Of a stretch of 64,000 nt of DNA, positions 33,401-43,867 are shown one piece after another. Origin of the DNA: Mesostigma viride (lineage: Eukaryota; Streptophyta; Mesostigmatophyceae; Mesostigmatales; Mesostigmataceae). The stretch is from contig RPFO01001017.1 of assembly GCA_009746045.1 (NCBI GenBank), positions 62,001 to 126,000 of the forward strand, given 5' to 3'. Below the pieces are notes generated by a model. It was not told the origin of the DNA and did not search any database. It worked only from the letters and a program-made list of their open reading frames with translations. The number at the start of each line of letters is the position of its first letter. Position 1 is the first letter of the stretch. The translations under genes were made by a program, and so were the position numbers.

Positions 33401-36400
33401 GAGCGCACGCTCCCATGCGACCCCGCGATGTGCTATCCCAGATCACTCTAGCCCTTCTATTCCAGGTCCCTCCACCAGACAAACGAGCGCACGCTCCCAT
33501 GCGACCCCGCGATGTGCTATCCCAGATCACTCTAGCCCTTCTATTCCAGGTCCCTCCACCCGACAAACGAGCGCACGCTCACATGCGACCCCACGATGTG
33601 CTATCCCAGATCACTCTAGCACTTCTATTCCAGGTCCCTCCACCAGACAAACGAGCGCACGCTCCCATGCGACCCCGCGATGTGCTATCCCAGATCACTC
33701 TAGCCCTTCTATTCCAGGTCCCTCCACCCGACAAACGAGCGCACGCTCACATGCGACCCCGCGATGTGCTATCCCAGATCACTCTAGCACTTCTATTCCA
33801 GGTCCCTCTACCAGACAAACGAGCGCACGCTCACATGCGACCCCGCGATGTGCTATCCCAGATCACTCTAGCACTTCTATTCCAGGTCCCTCTACCCGAC
33901 AAACGAGCGCACGCTCACATGCGACCCCGCGATGCGCACGCGGTTGCCCTCCGACAGCGACAGCGACCACAGCGCGGCGCTGGCGTTGGTCACCGCGTCG
34001 CCCCAGTGGAGGCAGGGGGGCGACGAAGGCAGGTCCGAAGAAGGAGCAGAACCAGGAGGTGGGTAAGGGCTGAGATGACCCGCTGCGCCCTTGCTGCCGC
34101 CGTTGCTTGAACTGTGCTGACTGCTGATGCACGCGCCACACGCGCAGGCGACACTCGCGCCCACCGCCGCCCTCCCGTCCTGGTCCTCCCGCCCACTGGC
34201 AGCATTAGCAACCCCCTGTTTGTGGGCGGTGGAGGCCTCCCTGCGGCAGCTGGCATCCGCGCCAACCGGCCTCAACGGCGTGGGCGTGGGCGAGCACTGT
34301 GGCACGCGGGGGGTGGCCGGTGATGGGCACCCGGGCGTGCGGTGGTGGCGCCGCTCCGTGTCCCCAGGACTGGAACCCGCAACGTCCACAGGGGACCGGT
34401 GCGCCCGTTGCGGCCCTGCCTGGGCACCCCCGCTGGGGCTGGCCGCCCCCCCCCTACCACTGGCCAGTGCCAGGGCGGCCACCCCCTCCCCCAGTAGCGC
34501 CATGAGGGGTTTGATTGCGCCCGCTTGCGCGATGGCGGCCTTGCAGCGCCCGCTCTTGCTGCACAGGTTGGCCAGCACGCGCGCCGCCATGCTGCGCTGA
34601 AACAGGGGCAGGCCTCCGTCGACAGACAAGGAAGGGGCGTTGCCAGATGCACCCGCTGCCCCACCCTGGCCGGCACCCTCAGACCTGAACGAAGGCACAG
34701 CGCCCGTGTGGCCGTGCCCACCGCGCGTGTTGCGGAGGAGAGCCACTAGCGCCGCCGCGCCTCCCGCGTGCACAATGGCCAGCTTGTGACGTTCATCAGT
34801 GGCACCTGCGCCCTCCCCGGATGCGGCCGTGCTGCCATCCGCCCCCATCGTTGCCCTCACACACACGCCATCCCCCTCGGGCTGCTGCAGCAACACCACC
34901 AGCGCATCGGGGGCAGCCGGCAGGCCCTTGGTGGGGGCGGGAGAGGCATCTGGTGTGGGCGCGGCCCCTGGCGTCCCTGGTGCGCCGGCGCCCAGCACCA
35001 GGTCGTCCCAGGACAGGGAGCGCGACGCCGCGGTGACGTCTGCCAGTGTTACCTGGTGGCGGCACGATGCCATGAGGCGCGAGCACAACGCATGACGATG
35101 AGGGCGCGAGAACTGGGTTCAATAGAGCAAAGCACCCACCATGTGTGCAGGCAAGGTTCCACGCAGGAGGGCAGCACCGACAAGTGCGTGCCATTCGGGT
35201 GGCTGTGCATCCTACTAGAGCGGAGTAGATGGGACAACGGATTCCCCCATTTGCCTGTAACGAGCAGCTGCCCTTGCCATGTGGCACCATGTGGCGCAGT
35301 GAATTGGGGGCATGGGCAACAATCAAGGGGCATGAGGGGCATGGGACCGTACGGCTGTAGTTGAACCAAAAGCGCAAGCCAATGCGAGAGAGCCCACGCC
35401 CCCCGTGCCCCCCATGCCACCCCGTACCCCCAGCATGACAGCATGCACGCAAGGGGCCACAGCGAGCATGACAGTGTGGGCCAGACATCGCAGACATCGC
35501 AGCGATGGCATGACACGCAGAATGGCCCACCACCGCGCGCGTTGGGCCCTCTACACAACAGTAGAGCCTCCATATTAAAGCTCACAGGTGAGAACACTGA
35601 AGGGGCCACGCACCACCGCGCGCGTCCGGTCCTCTGCGCACGCGCTGCCCAGCTGCGTCACCAGCGACGTCACGCGCTCCGCTTTCGCCACCGCCACCAA
35701 GCGAGCATGCCACCGCTGGCTCTGCTCCAGCTCGCACCGTGCAGACGCCAGCTCAGCGCGCAGGTCGGTCAGCGCCGCGCCGGCCTGGCGCAGGATGGCG
35801 TGTGCGGGGCCGTGCCAGACGCAAGAGACATGGTGGCGGGGCTGAGTCGACCCCACTTGCGGCCGACCTGGTGCCGGGGCCGTGACGCCGGCACAGCCAC
35901 ATGCCTCGCCTCCAGCATCGCTGTCATTATGATGACCGTGATCAGCATCACCATGGGGGTTCCCATCACCCCCGGGCGTTGATGCCACGGGACGGTTCGT
36001 GCTGCGAGCGGACCCCGGCGTTGCTTGCGGGAACAACTCCTGGCCCCACGACTGCACCACGGTCATCAGCTCCATCTCCCGCTGCTCGGCGCGCTGCCGG
36101 CGGTCCACCTGCACCCGCAGCTCGCCCTCCAGCCGGCCCTTCTCCTCGTGGACCCGCTTGGCCGCCTCCGCCAGCGCGGACACCTCCGCCAGCTGGCCGC
36201 GCAGCTGCAGCCGCTCTTTCTCTAGGAAGCGGATGTAGGCGCGCTGGAACGCCGACGTGGCCTCCAATTTGGTCTGGTCCGCCGATACCTTGTGGCATAG
36301 TGCCGATACCTTGGACAACCGCTTGCTGAAGTCGAATTGGGGCTCTGGGGATGATGGGGCATGTTCGGTGGTATCGTTGAATAGGTCGGAGAAGGGAGCC

Positions 36401-36711
36401 TGAGCGTTGGCGGGTAGGCTGCTGTCAGGAACGGTGAATTGCGGGCCGCGTTTCTTAGACGGCGTGAGGATGGACTTGAGCTTTATCCCCAGAGGCGACC
36501 CGCTCGCTATCTCTGCTTTTATCCGTGACTTCTTCTCAGGCGTCGTCATTTTCCACAGTCCGCTTCCGGCATTGCTTTCATTCGTCACTTCGCTGAGTGC
36601 GTGCCGGTTCTCACGTCCGACGGCCGGGGACTTCGGATCTAGTGACCTGCGTACCTCGTTGACCATGTGAAGACCCCATTTCTCGCTATCAATTCTGCTT
36701 GGACATGACAT
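27416..36711 (-). CDS. Coiled-coil and armadillo-repeat protein (multi-exon)
   Basis: Exons in order: 36711-35614, 35052-33919, 29125-28879, 27928-27633 and tentatively 27463-27416. Phases are 0, 0, 1, 0 and all joins stay open, giving about 940 residues. The N-terminal third is basic and polar (TPEKKSRIKAEIASGSPLG). A coiled coil follows at about residues 130-235 (IRFLEKERLQLRGQLAEVSA, LEGELRVQVDRRQRAEQREM). Exons 2-4 hold armadillo repeats: AIVHAGGAAALVALL, ARVLANLCSK, ASAALWSLSLSEGNRVRIAG, SAAAVLWNLALDAKHRPRLA, GALGNLALDEGTRSAIRHAG joined to GIPALISVL, and ARALSCLAYHNEENRDTILR. Long Pro/Ala/Gly insertions interrupt them. Such proteins are usually binding scaffolds; no partner can be named. 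Exon 1 could belong to a separate gene, and the last 15-codon exon rests only on a good acceptor and phase. Confidence 0.72.
27960..28700 (-). repeat. 57-bp minisatellite seeded by the end of ARM exon 3
   Basis: About nine good copies (28195-28690) and a few degraded ones lie in the intron after exon 28879. On the minus strand each unit carries CATCATGCAG or CATCATGTAG followed by GTAGGGGGCAG. Between the exon and the array are intermediate copies (GCCATCCGCCACACAG near 28725; GATGAGGGCGTGCAG then GTGGGTGG near 28780) that clearly resemble the exon end GCCATCCGGCACGCAG then GTGGGT. Confidence 0.9.
29125..29500 (-). other. 3' part of the large ARM intron, G-rich on the plus strand
   Basis: This is purine-rich GGGGTGG-type sequence next to the exon 3 acceptor. 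On the coding strand it is a long pyrimidine tract, suited to splice-acceptor function. I see no other feature. Confidence 0.4.
29505..29640 (+). mobile_element. Dispersed repeat ending in GTTGTCTCCTTGATAT, copy 2
   Basis: It contains GAACGACTCGAACACGCGGA, GATAACGGCAGGCTCGAGCT, CATGGTCCGGATTCTTCC and TGGCCTGCGCTGGTTGTCTC, matching 10838-10960. It lies inside the large ARM-gene intron. Confidence 0.6.
30020..33940. repeat. 84-bp minisatellite, about 46 copies, containing the ARM exon 2 splice donor
   Basis: The unit on the plus strand runs GATGTGCTATCCCAGATCAC ... GAGCGCACGCTCACATGCGA CCCCGC, 84 bp, with occasional 88-bp units carrying an extra GCTG. The array abuts ARM exon 2. On the gene's strand each unit has CATCGCGGGGTCGCAT then GTGAGC, identical to the last 16 nt of the exon plus its donor. 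Roughly half the units by eye have GGGAGC instead, which destroys the GT. Because 84 is 28 codons, very long but meaningless open frames appear on both strands. Confidence 0.95.
35523..35556 (-). repeat. Echo of ARM exon 1 end
   Basis: Plus-strand CCCACCACCGCGCGCGTTGG here matches CGCACCACCGCGCGCGTCCG at 35608-35628, the true donor region of exon 1. The spacing is about 88 bp into the intron. Confidence 0.65.
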
Positions 36712-38016
36712 TCTTAACGACCCTTTATATGGTGGAAACACCTGTGGTTAACCCGTACGTCTTGCTTTTACTACTTCTCTTGGCCGGTACAAATATGCAA
36801 GGAACTATAAGGAGTCGTCAACAACTCCGCCATGCAGGTGGGTCGTCCCGCATTGCGCTAATTTGCATTTTTAGCGTGCGAAAGCCGGCCCCGGGAATAT
36901 GACTAGCATACGTGTTCCTCTTGCCATGTTAAAAAGATTCAGGAGCCGCCCAAACTTGCGATTTGGAGAATTGCATGCAGGCCAATCGTCCTGCAAACTT
37001 ATTGCAGCCTAATTCCTGCTGTGGCTAGTTTTGGAGCCGTTGGCTGTGAATAATTGACCGTCTAACGGTAACGAGCCACGTGCGTGCGTATACAAATTCT
37101 TTGTACTGTACCCCTGCTGTACCACTCAGCTGCCAGACGCACCGAGGCGGGTCCGGCCGCCGCGCCGCGGCCCGGCGTTGCAGGCAAACAACAGTCGAGT
37201 AGAGTCGAGTGCCCCTCAGGCCTCAGCCCTCAAGGCCTCAACGTTGTTGTTGCCCACGCCGCACATGGGCAGCAGAGATTTGGAAACGGCCCTTATGCCG
37301 TAACCTTGACCTTATGAACCTAGCGTAGTGTCCTAGTCAACACTCAACAGTCAACAACAACAAAGGCAGCAACTACGGTGAGATCTTCTCTGTCGGATGA
37401 TAAAAGATTCATGACGTCCGAGTAGCGACCGTTTCAGCTTGCGCGAACGCTCCCATTCGTACTTGGTGGTTACCACCTACATTGTAGTACTGCCCATTTG
37501 CGGCGTGGGAAACAACAACAACAACAACAACAGTGTAGTACTAGCGAGCAGTCCGCGTTGCGGCCTTGCTGGCGTGTAGGAAATCAACCGTTGGGTCCGC
37601 GCGCATGTCAACTGCCAACTCACACGAGTCACATCACGCGTCAAGGTCACTGGTCAAGGGGGTGCCCGCCTTTGTGGGTGACAGAGTTGGCGAGCTGGAT
37701 GCGTATATAGAACGTCCGTTGCTCGCAAGCCGGGGCATAACAATCCATCCTCGGCATTGTAGCCGTAATACATCATCGCTGATGTAGGTTGGTGTATCTA
37801 TTCTTGTCTGGAAAGCACGGTTTTGCTTTTCTCATAGTCCTTCCCGTGCTTGTCGGTATCGATATTTCCGGTCGGTACACTAATATGGGCTGTGTTGCCT
37901 AGTATTGGGTTCGATTCCATTTCATCAAATCTCTCTGCTCTTGCTGGACCTAGAAGAGGCGTACGAGAACTTTTGAACAACTCATCACAAATCTCAGCCC
38001 AGCCACGCCTGTAGAA
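36712..38016. promoter_or_regulatory. Divergent intergenic region between the ARM and LIM genes
   Basis: Two genes start away from each other here (minus from 36711, plus from 38017), so both promoters should lie inside. A TATAAAGG sequence on the minus strand ends about 12 nt before the proposed ATG of the ARM gene, unusually close for a TATA box. A short CAA run lies at 37509-37530. I see no exon. Confidence 0.45.
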
Positions 38017-39198
38017 ATGTCCGCCTACTCGGATCCTAGTGTCCAAACCGCGATCATTAAGTCCACCTTGGAGTTGTTGACCAATGCCATGACCGAGCGA
38101 GCAAGGCTGCTGTCCAACTGGGAGCTGGACAAGCATCGGCAGCAGCAAAAGCTTCAGGTAAATGCCACTCGCCCCTTCGGCGGTCTCATAGCAGCTGGTC
38201 TTCGGACGCTGGGCGCAGGTGAAGGTCGCGCGTGCCCACTGCATGCAAATTGATTCTATCTCTTTCCCCGGCTCCGCCATGCTGCTCTGCAGGCAAACCT
38301 GTTGAAGAAGAAAGCCAAGAAGGAGAGCGAGAACGCGTCGGCGTCGCCCGTGATCACGCCGTCCTCGCCGCGGACGGTCGCGTCCCCGCGCGCGAAGGAC
38401 GAGCCGGCCAAGGACGAGGCGGGGAAGGAGGAACACGATCTGCGGCCGTCCGAGAGCACGTGCGTTAGCTGCAACCTGCCGATGGCGAGCCAGGCGGGGT
38501 TCGCCGTGCGTGGCGATGTCTGGCACGCACAGTGCTTTGTCTGTGAGGCGTGCAAAAAGCCCTTCCCCGACAACGTGTTTGTGCCGCGCGAGGTGCCCCC
38601 TGAGGAGTCCGGCGGCGAGCATAAGGAGAAGTTCTACTGCTTGCCCTGCCACATCGACCTGTTTGCGGCGCGCTGCGTCGGCTGCGGGGAGGTCATCCGC
38701 GACAGCACATACCTGACAGCGTTGGGTGGCGGATGGCACGAACGCTGCTTCGTGTGCACCCACTGCAAGAAGCCGTTTCCGGACAGCTCATTCATGACGC
38801 GCGATGACAAGGCCTACTGCGCGGCCGACTTCAACGAGCTATTTGCACCGCGCTGCACTGCGTGCCACAAGCCCATTTTGGTCGACGAGGACGTGATCCA
38901 CTACAAGGACAACATGCTGCACCCGGCCTGCTTCCGCTGCGCCATCTGTGCGTGCCTGCTCACCGACAAGTTCCACGAGAAGGGTGGCGCCACGTTCTGC
39001 TCCAAGTGCTACGACGACCGCTTTGGGATGCACTGCCTCAAGTGCACGGCGATCATATCGGGCAGCGCGCTCAAGGCGCTGGGCGGGCTGTGGCACCCTG
39101 AGTGCCTCACCTGCACCAAGTGTGACGTCCAGTTGACGGGGATCATGAAGGACATTCAGGGGAAGCCCTACTGCAAGGAGTGCGCGGCAACCATGTAG
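38017..39198 (+). CDS. Four-LIM-domain protein (paxillin-like LIM array)
   Basis: Two exons, 38017-38157 and 38293-39198, join in phase 0 across a 135-bp intron (CAG then GTAAAT; CTCTGCAG acceptor), giving 348 residues. Residues 1-50 are helical and charged (LLSNWELDKHRQQQKLQ). Residues 51-100 are a Lys/Ser/Pro-rich linker. Four LIM zinc-finger domains follow at about 104-166, 170-227, 229-286 and 288-345, beginning CVSC, CVGC, CTAC and CLKC, each with the W/L-H-x2-C and closing C-x2-C/D pattern (VWHAQCFVCEAC, GWHERCFVCTHC, MLHPACFRCAIC, LWHPECLTCTKC). LIM1 is slightly enlarged by a PPEESGGEHKEK insertion. LIM arrays bind proteins, often at actin structures; the four-domain C-terminal array resembles paxillin, but no LD motif is evident. 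The start codon gives an open first exon with no upstream in-frame alternative considered better. Confidence 0.92.
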
Positions 39199-39420
39199 GG
39201 GTGGAGGGGGGGGGGGGGGTGGCGGGGGGCTACTGCAGCAAGAGCGAAGCTGCCCTGTATGGAGGTTGTTGGGGGGTTGGTCTACTGCAAGGACTTTGCC
39301 GCGACCATCGAGGGGGGCCATGTTCAACATACTCGCAAAACAATCCCCAAAGCCGTAGTTAGGGGAGGCCCGAACGCAAGGAGCTTGCCGCCAGCGCATG
39401 GATGAAGGGGGCCATGGACT
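39199..39420 (+). repeat. Degraded echoes of the LIM gene's last codons in its 3' flank
   Basis: The true end reads TACTGCAAGGAGTGCGCGGC then AACCATGTAG. After a G-run come GGCTACTGCAGCAAGAGCGA (39225), GTCTACTGCAAGGACTTTGC then CGCGACCATCGAGG (39280) and CGCAAGGAGCTTGCCGCCAG (39376). Each is followed by a GGGGG-rich segment like that after the stop. Confidence 0.7.
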
Positions 39421-40440
39421 GCAAGTGGATCTGATTGTGCAGAGTTGGTGCTGGGTGCATGTAACCGAGTTGAGGTGCCCGGCCAACGGCAAATTCTGCG
39501 TTGGCTGCTACCAGGGGGCATCATGGCGCCGTGGTTGATATTACCATGATTTTTGGTTGTTGTTGAAATTACCGCAATGGCAACTGATTGGCAGTGAACG
39601 GATTTCCCACACAAAGTGGTAGCTCACGCTCCCCTGCATGGCTCTCCTTTGGCTGGTTGGTACAGCGAGCCAGCGATCCTCAGCCAGGAGTGTTGGGCTG
39701 TGCCACTTTGATACCTGTGGCATCATTGGCATTTGATTGGGCCTGTTTATGCATGGAATGATTGCGTAGTTTGGGCCACATGTCGCTTTTCATGTAGCTT
39801 TGCTGTCCTTTCGAAGTGGGGTGGCCAGTCTTGCTGGAAGGGTTATTTGAACTTCTGGGCCAGCTATGTGCAAGAAACTCAAGGCATTATTCGCAGCTGC
39901 CACAATGTATTTTGAGAATTGACGTAAACTGCGTAGGAAGCCACCGCTGAGGCGCAGTACATTACTAATGCCATCTCAGCAGGATGTGGAATCGGTGCCC
40001 ATTCGTGACTATTTTTCAGCTCTTGAAGGTCATTGCTCATTTTGCTCTGACATGGTATTAGCATTGATAAGCAATGGCTATATACTACGGCTGGCCTTCA
40101 GTGCATGTTCACGCACTTACTTATGGCTGGCCGTTCCATTCCCATTTCATCGAGGATTTCTGCTCACGTGACGCATTAATGCGTTAATTGTAGTGCTACG
40201 TTGTCTCGTGCTTAGCATCAATGATAATTATAACATATTGTTGGCCATTGCGGATGTGCTTGAAAGATTTGTACCCTATTCATTCATTCGTTCATGCATT
40301 CACGTGCCTCCGTTGGGATTGAGAGTCACGGGGTCAACTTTTTCAGTACGTACCTTTGTCCTTTCATCCCTGTTTGATGCCCAGCAAGAAGGGGGCATGG
40401 GACCCCCCCCCGCCCCCCTTCTCTCGTTGCGTTGAACCAT
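39421..40440. other. Intergenic; nothing recognised
   Basis: No exon, RNA gene or tandem repeat is visible. A TGTAA at about 39458 could serve as the polyadenylation signal of the LIM gene. Confidence 0.4.
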
Positions 40441-40499
40441 GTCATAAGAGAACAGCAGACAAACACCGAAAAGATAACAGCAGGCTCGAGCTACCATTA

Positions 40500-40895
40500 A
40501 TCAATTAATTAATTAGTTAGGAACATAACTCCGTTGGGGGTACATGTAGCACATATCCCTGAGAAGGGGCATATTCTGATCAGGCACTCCGCAAAGGTGA
40601 AAACCATTTGCGTTCAGTGCCGGGCCATATGAAGCAGAGAAGGGGCATATGGAGCTTTGTACATTCTGGGCTACTTCCTGCAAGGGTAGGGTGTAAACTA
40701 CACCTGCTCTAGGTGCACCAAGTGCACCTGCACCACCATGATGTATCATGCACAGCTTTTCTCGTGTCGGAAAGGCCGGGCATGGGGTGGAAGATCATCA
40801 TGGGTATACAAAGGCTAGGGCATGGCTTCTCAGCAGAGAGTGACTCTCTGCATAGGCAGAGCTTGGCTGAATTCTTAACCCGTGTTTTTTTTAAT
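40500..40895 (-). mobile_element. LINE 3' UTR and tail (-)
   Basis: A TTAA run is followed by GAACATAACTCCGTTGGGGG, GAGAAGGGGCATAT, GGCTACTTCCTGCAAGGGTA and GTGCACCAAGTGCACCTGCA, then GGGGTGGAAGATCATCATGG and TCTCAGCAGAGAGTGACTCT. The order is the same as 22505-22830. The GGGGCATAT block occurs twice, so there is an internal duplication. Confidence 0.75.
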
Positions 40896-41070
40896 TAGAA
40901 CGCGATATAGCCCTGGTGCACCTAGAGCAAGGGTCCTTTACATTCCCACCCTTGCAGGAAGTAGCTTAGAATGTATGATAGGCCATATGCCCCTTCTCTG
41001 GGCTATGTGCTACATATACTCCCAACGGAGTTATGTTCCTAATTAATTAATTAATTAATATCGCGTTGTA
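40896..41070 (+). mobile_element. LINE tail copy flanked by inverted AACGCGATAT termini
   Basis: A tail-family copy (CCTGGTGCACCTAGAGCAAG ... ACTCCCAACGGAGT, TTAA run) is bounded on the left by AGAACGCGATATAG and on the right by AATATCGCGTTGTA. The inverted 10-mer AACGCGATAT also forms palindromes at 43240-43290. Confidence 0.65.
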
Positions 41071-41261
41071 AGCTTTTTTTAGAACGCATATAGCACCTAA
41101 GGAAAAATTTTTTTCATGGTCATGTATATACTTTCCTGAAAGCCCATAAATCAAAGGATTTTTTGAGCTACACAGACCTACAAAATGCTAAGTCATTAGA
41201 GAGATACACTGGTTTGAATACAGGGGGGTCTGACCATGACCGCAATTTCTTGACCCTAGGT

Positions 41262-41794
41262 CACAAGTAAGTAAGTAAGTAAGTAAGTACTTGCGTGTCA
41301 TGCGCAAAGGCATGCCACGGAGTACTATGCTAATCTCATTAGAAAAATAATTACACAAAAGTTTAAACAAATATCGTCTGCATCATCCCCCAACCGTTAA
41401 GCACTAGATGGGGATGTAATCCTCATCCGAGCTGTCCTCTACTGTAATAGGTCACAAGTACAGATGTTGCTGGACAACCTAGTCCCAGCCCAGTTTGAAT
41501 ACCGCATCCACTCTCTCTCCCTTCTTTGGACTGCCATGCAGAACAAGACGCGGTGGCAGAAGATTGTCAAGGCTCACACGCTCGACCCTGTGGGCAAGCC
41601 CCCTCCCCCCAAGAGGAGGAGGCGTTTTGACGAGTAGGTCAGTTAGGATTTTTCTAGACTAGATTAGCGTTAGGATAGTTAGATTACGCGGCTGTCCCCT
41701 TTCCACCACCCCTCAAGGAATATGTGCTACATGATCTCCCAACGGAGGCATGTTATAATTAAATTTTTTTAATTTTTAATTTAGGTCACAAGTC
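41262..41794. mobile_element. Two LINE pieces separated and flanked by three copies of AGGTCACAAGT
   Basis: AGGTCACAAGT occurs at about 41263, 41449 and 41784. Between the first two is a minus-strand element with a TAAG microsatellite tail (other copy at 22300-22440). Between the second and third is a plus-strand RTE-like LINE 3' end encoding PAQFEYRIHSLSLLWTAMQN, then PVGKPPPPKRRRRFDE and a stop at about 41637, with UTR, hairpin and A/T tail. Confidence 0.75.
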
Positions 41795-43867
41795 ATGTGC
41801 TTATTCACAAATGGTTCATGAAAAAAATCTGGCTTCTTGCACGAGCTATGGGCAACATATGCAGGCTCTGTGAAACAAAACTCAGGCCGGCCCATTGGGC
41901 CACTGGAGCTATTTTTCATTAGCATCACAATTACAACGCAGTACAACGCAGTGGGAAAAATGAGAGCCCTTCACGACATGACGCAACGACACGAGCCCCA
42001 TAAACGGGGCCATAGTGAGCTTGGAGGGTCAAAACGTTGAAAATAGGTGTTGTATAAGTTATACAGCATCAAACATGCATCAAACATCATGACTGGATGA
42101 CTGAATCAGGCAGCCATAGCCAAAGCATCATCCACTCTCACAACGTGTTGAGCACATGCCTCGTGGGAACGGAGGTGCTGGGTTTTCATTCCATAACGCG
42201 TGCAATACTGAAAGAAAGAGGCACGTGTAATGCAAGGCTTGGATAGGTTGAGTGATCCATGAGCTTACATGCAGGCAAAGATGACGCTGAAATGCATGCT
42301 AGCAAATGGTGGCAAGATGCTAACAACACATGATTATACACCATGATTATGGGCACCCAGCTGATCTTCTTGCACAATCAACGCAGTATAAACCATCAAC
42401 ATCCAATCCTCACGATATATGCACGGCTTGACGACGTATGCAGCACCTAAATACTGCACAACTGCAACCTGCTATTCTGATCCCCTGCTATGGCTGACAT
42501 GCAAGCAACGTCGAGTAGGATGGCGGTCTTAGAGAGGCTGGGCAGAGGTCGGTAGAAATAAGTGGAAAACTGGCAGAAACTAGGTAGAAACACGATATAC
42601 TTACGCCTGCAAGCACTATTGAGCCGGTGGCAGAGGCCATTTCCAGGAAAATACAGCATACCGTAGCAATAGCCACGGTCACGCCTTACGCTATTTGCAG
42701 GCACCATCATGCCCGGAGCTACCCAATAAAAGTCTGCACAAATCTCGGTTTAGCCGAGAGTCCGGGCGTTCGGAATGAATAAACATGTGTTAAGAAGTCG
42801 AAACACCATGGAAATACCAAGCATGGTGCCGCAGCAGACCCGAGTCTTGACGTAATAATATGTATGCCGGTTTCCAGGGTTTCCGCATGAAAGTTGGGTG
42901 AGAAACTGGAAAAAACTACGTTTCCTTTGCCCCAGTACTTCAACAAACTCGTAGAAACCTAATTATCAACCTTTGAACGCATCATCATGGTCGTGCTACC
43001 CAACAGCCACTGAAATTCGCGCGAAAACTGGCGAGATCTACTTGTCGCCATCGCCGTCGTCTTCACCTTCGTCCCGCGAAAATGCCTGATTTCAGTGGTA
43101 CATATTTGTTAGCAGCTGTCACCAAAAAAATACCAAAAATACCAGGATTTTTTCTTGAATTCTATGAGATGTTTCTGACCTATGTTGAAAGTTTCAGACC
43201 AAAAATCGCATGTTTAATAGGTTTGCCACGTGTCAGATTACAACGCGATACATCGCGTTCTAACCCTACAACGCGATGTATCGCGTTGTAAAAAAACACG
43301 GTTTATGCCATACCAGTTGTTTCCAGAAAACAGCGGGAAGCTGGTTGGTTTGTCAATACAAGTCATAACAAGGACACATGTGTGCCATATGCTTTACCTA
43401 CCCCTGCGTTTTCTTGTAGAAAAACATGGCCGGGACCATCCCCCTGAACCAACATCTCACTTGATGTGATGGGGAGCGGCACGCAAGACCAGTGCTCACT
43501 TGGCAGAGGCAAGCGTTTGATGTAACGTTCCGTGCAAGGCAGATCTCACCTGCTCTGAATGGCCCCAGTGGCCACTTTGCTTATTTGGTCTCACTCCAGC
43601 TGGCTACTCTAAAAGTTATACGTTGTCTCATTGATATATCACAGCTACCCTGAGACAAGTACAGAAATTGGACCGTCATAAACCACGATAGCCAGTTAGA
43701 CATAAAGAGGACTCTGACTCGCAAGCCGGTCGAGCCAGCAATCAGTGGTAACTGAAAAGTCTATCAGTAGTAGGAGAAGGGCCTCGCCTTCCCTAATTCC
43801 ACAAGGCGGTTGAGCAAGCAATCAGTGGTACGAGAAAAGTCCCACATTCTCTTATTCACAAGAGCAA
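41795..43867. other. Intergenic, low complexity of features
   Basis: No exon is recognised. At 43240-43290 are two nearby palindromes (CAACGCGATACATCGCGTT and CAACGCGATGTATCGCGTTG). Repeats in 43730-43870 echo the end of the kinase gene and are described separately. Confidence 0.4.
43735..43867 (-). repeat. Echoes of the CDK11 last exon beyond its stop codon
   Basis: The coding end reads CTCTTCTCCTACCACTGATT. Downstream on the minus strand come CTTTTCTCGTACCACTGATT, CCCTTCTCCTACTACTGATA and CTTTTCAGTTACCACTGATT, each preceded by GGGAC-, GGCC- or similar sequence. At least three degraded copies of the terminal segment lie in the 3' flank. Confidence 0.75.

Noticed and set aside
30031-34110. 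Open frames of up to 826 codons on the plus strand and shorter ones on the minus strand
   Set aside because: They follow the 84-bp repeat, which has no stops in these frames, exist on both strands, and lie in an intron of the ARM gene. They are not proteins.
36299-36741. An alternative start at 36741 for the ARM gene
   Set aside because: The upstream ATG would place the TATAAAGG sequence inside the coding region; 36711 was preferred, with low certainty.
43082-43291. A small protein frame on the plus strand
   Set aside because: No domain, no splice context, and it runs into palindromic repeat sequence.
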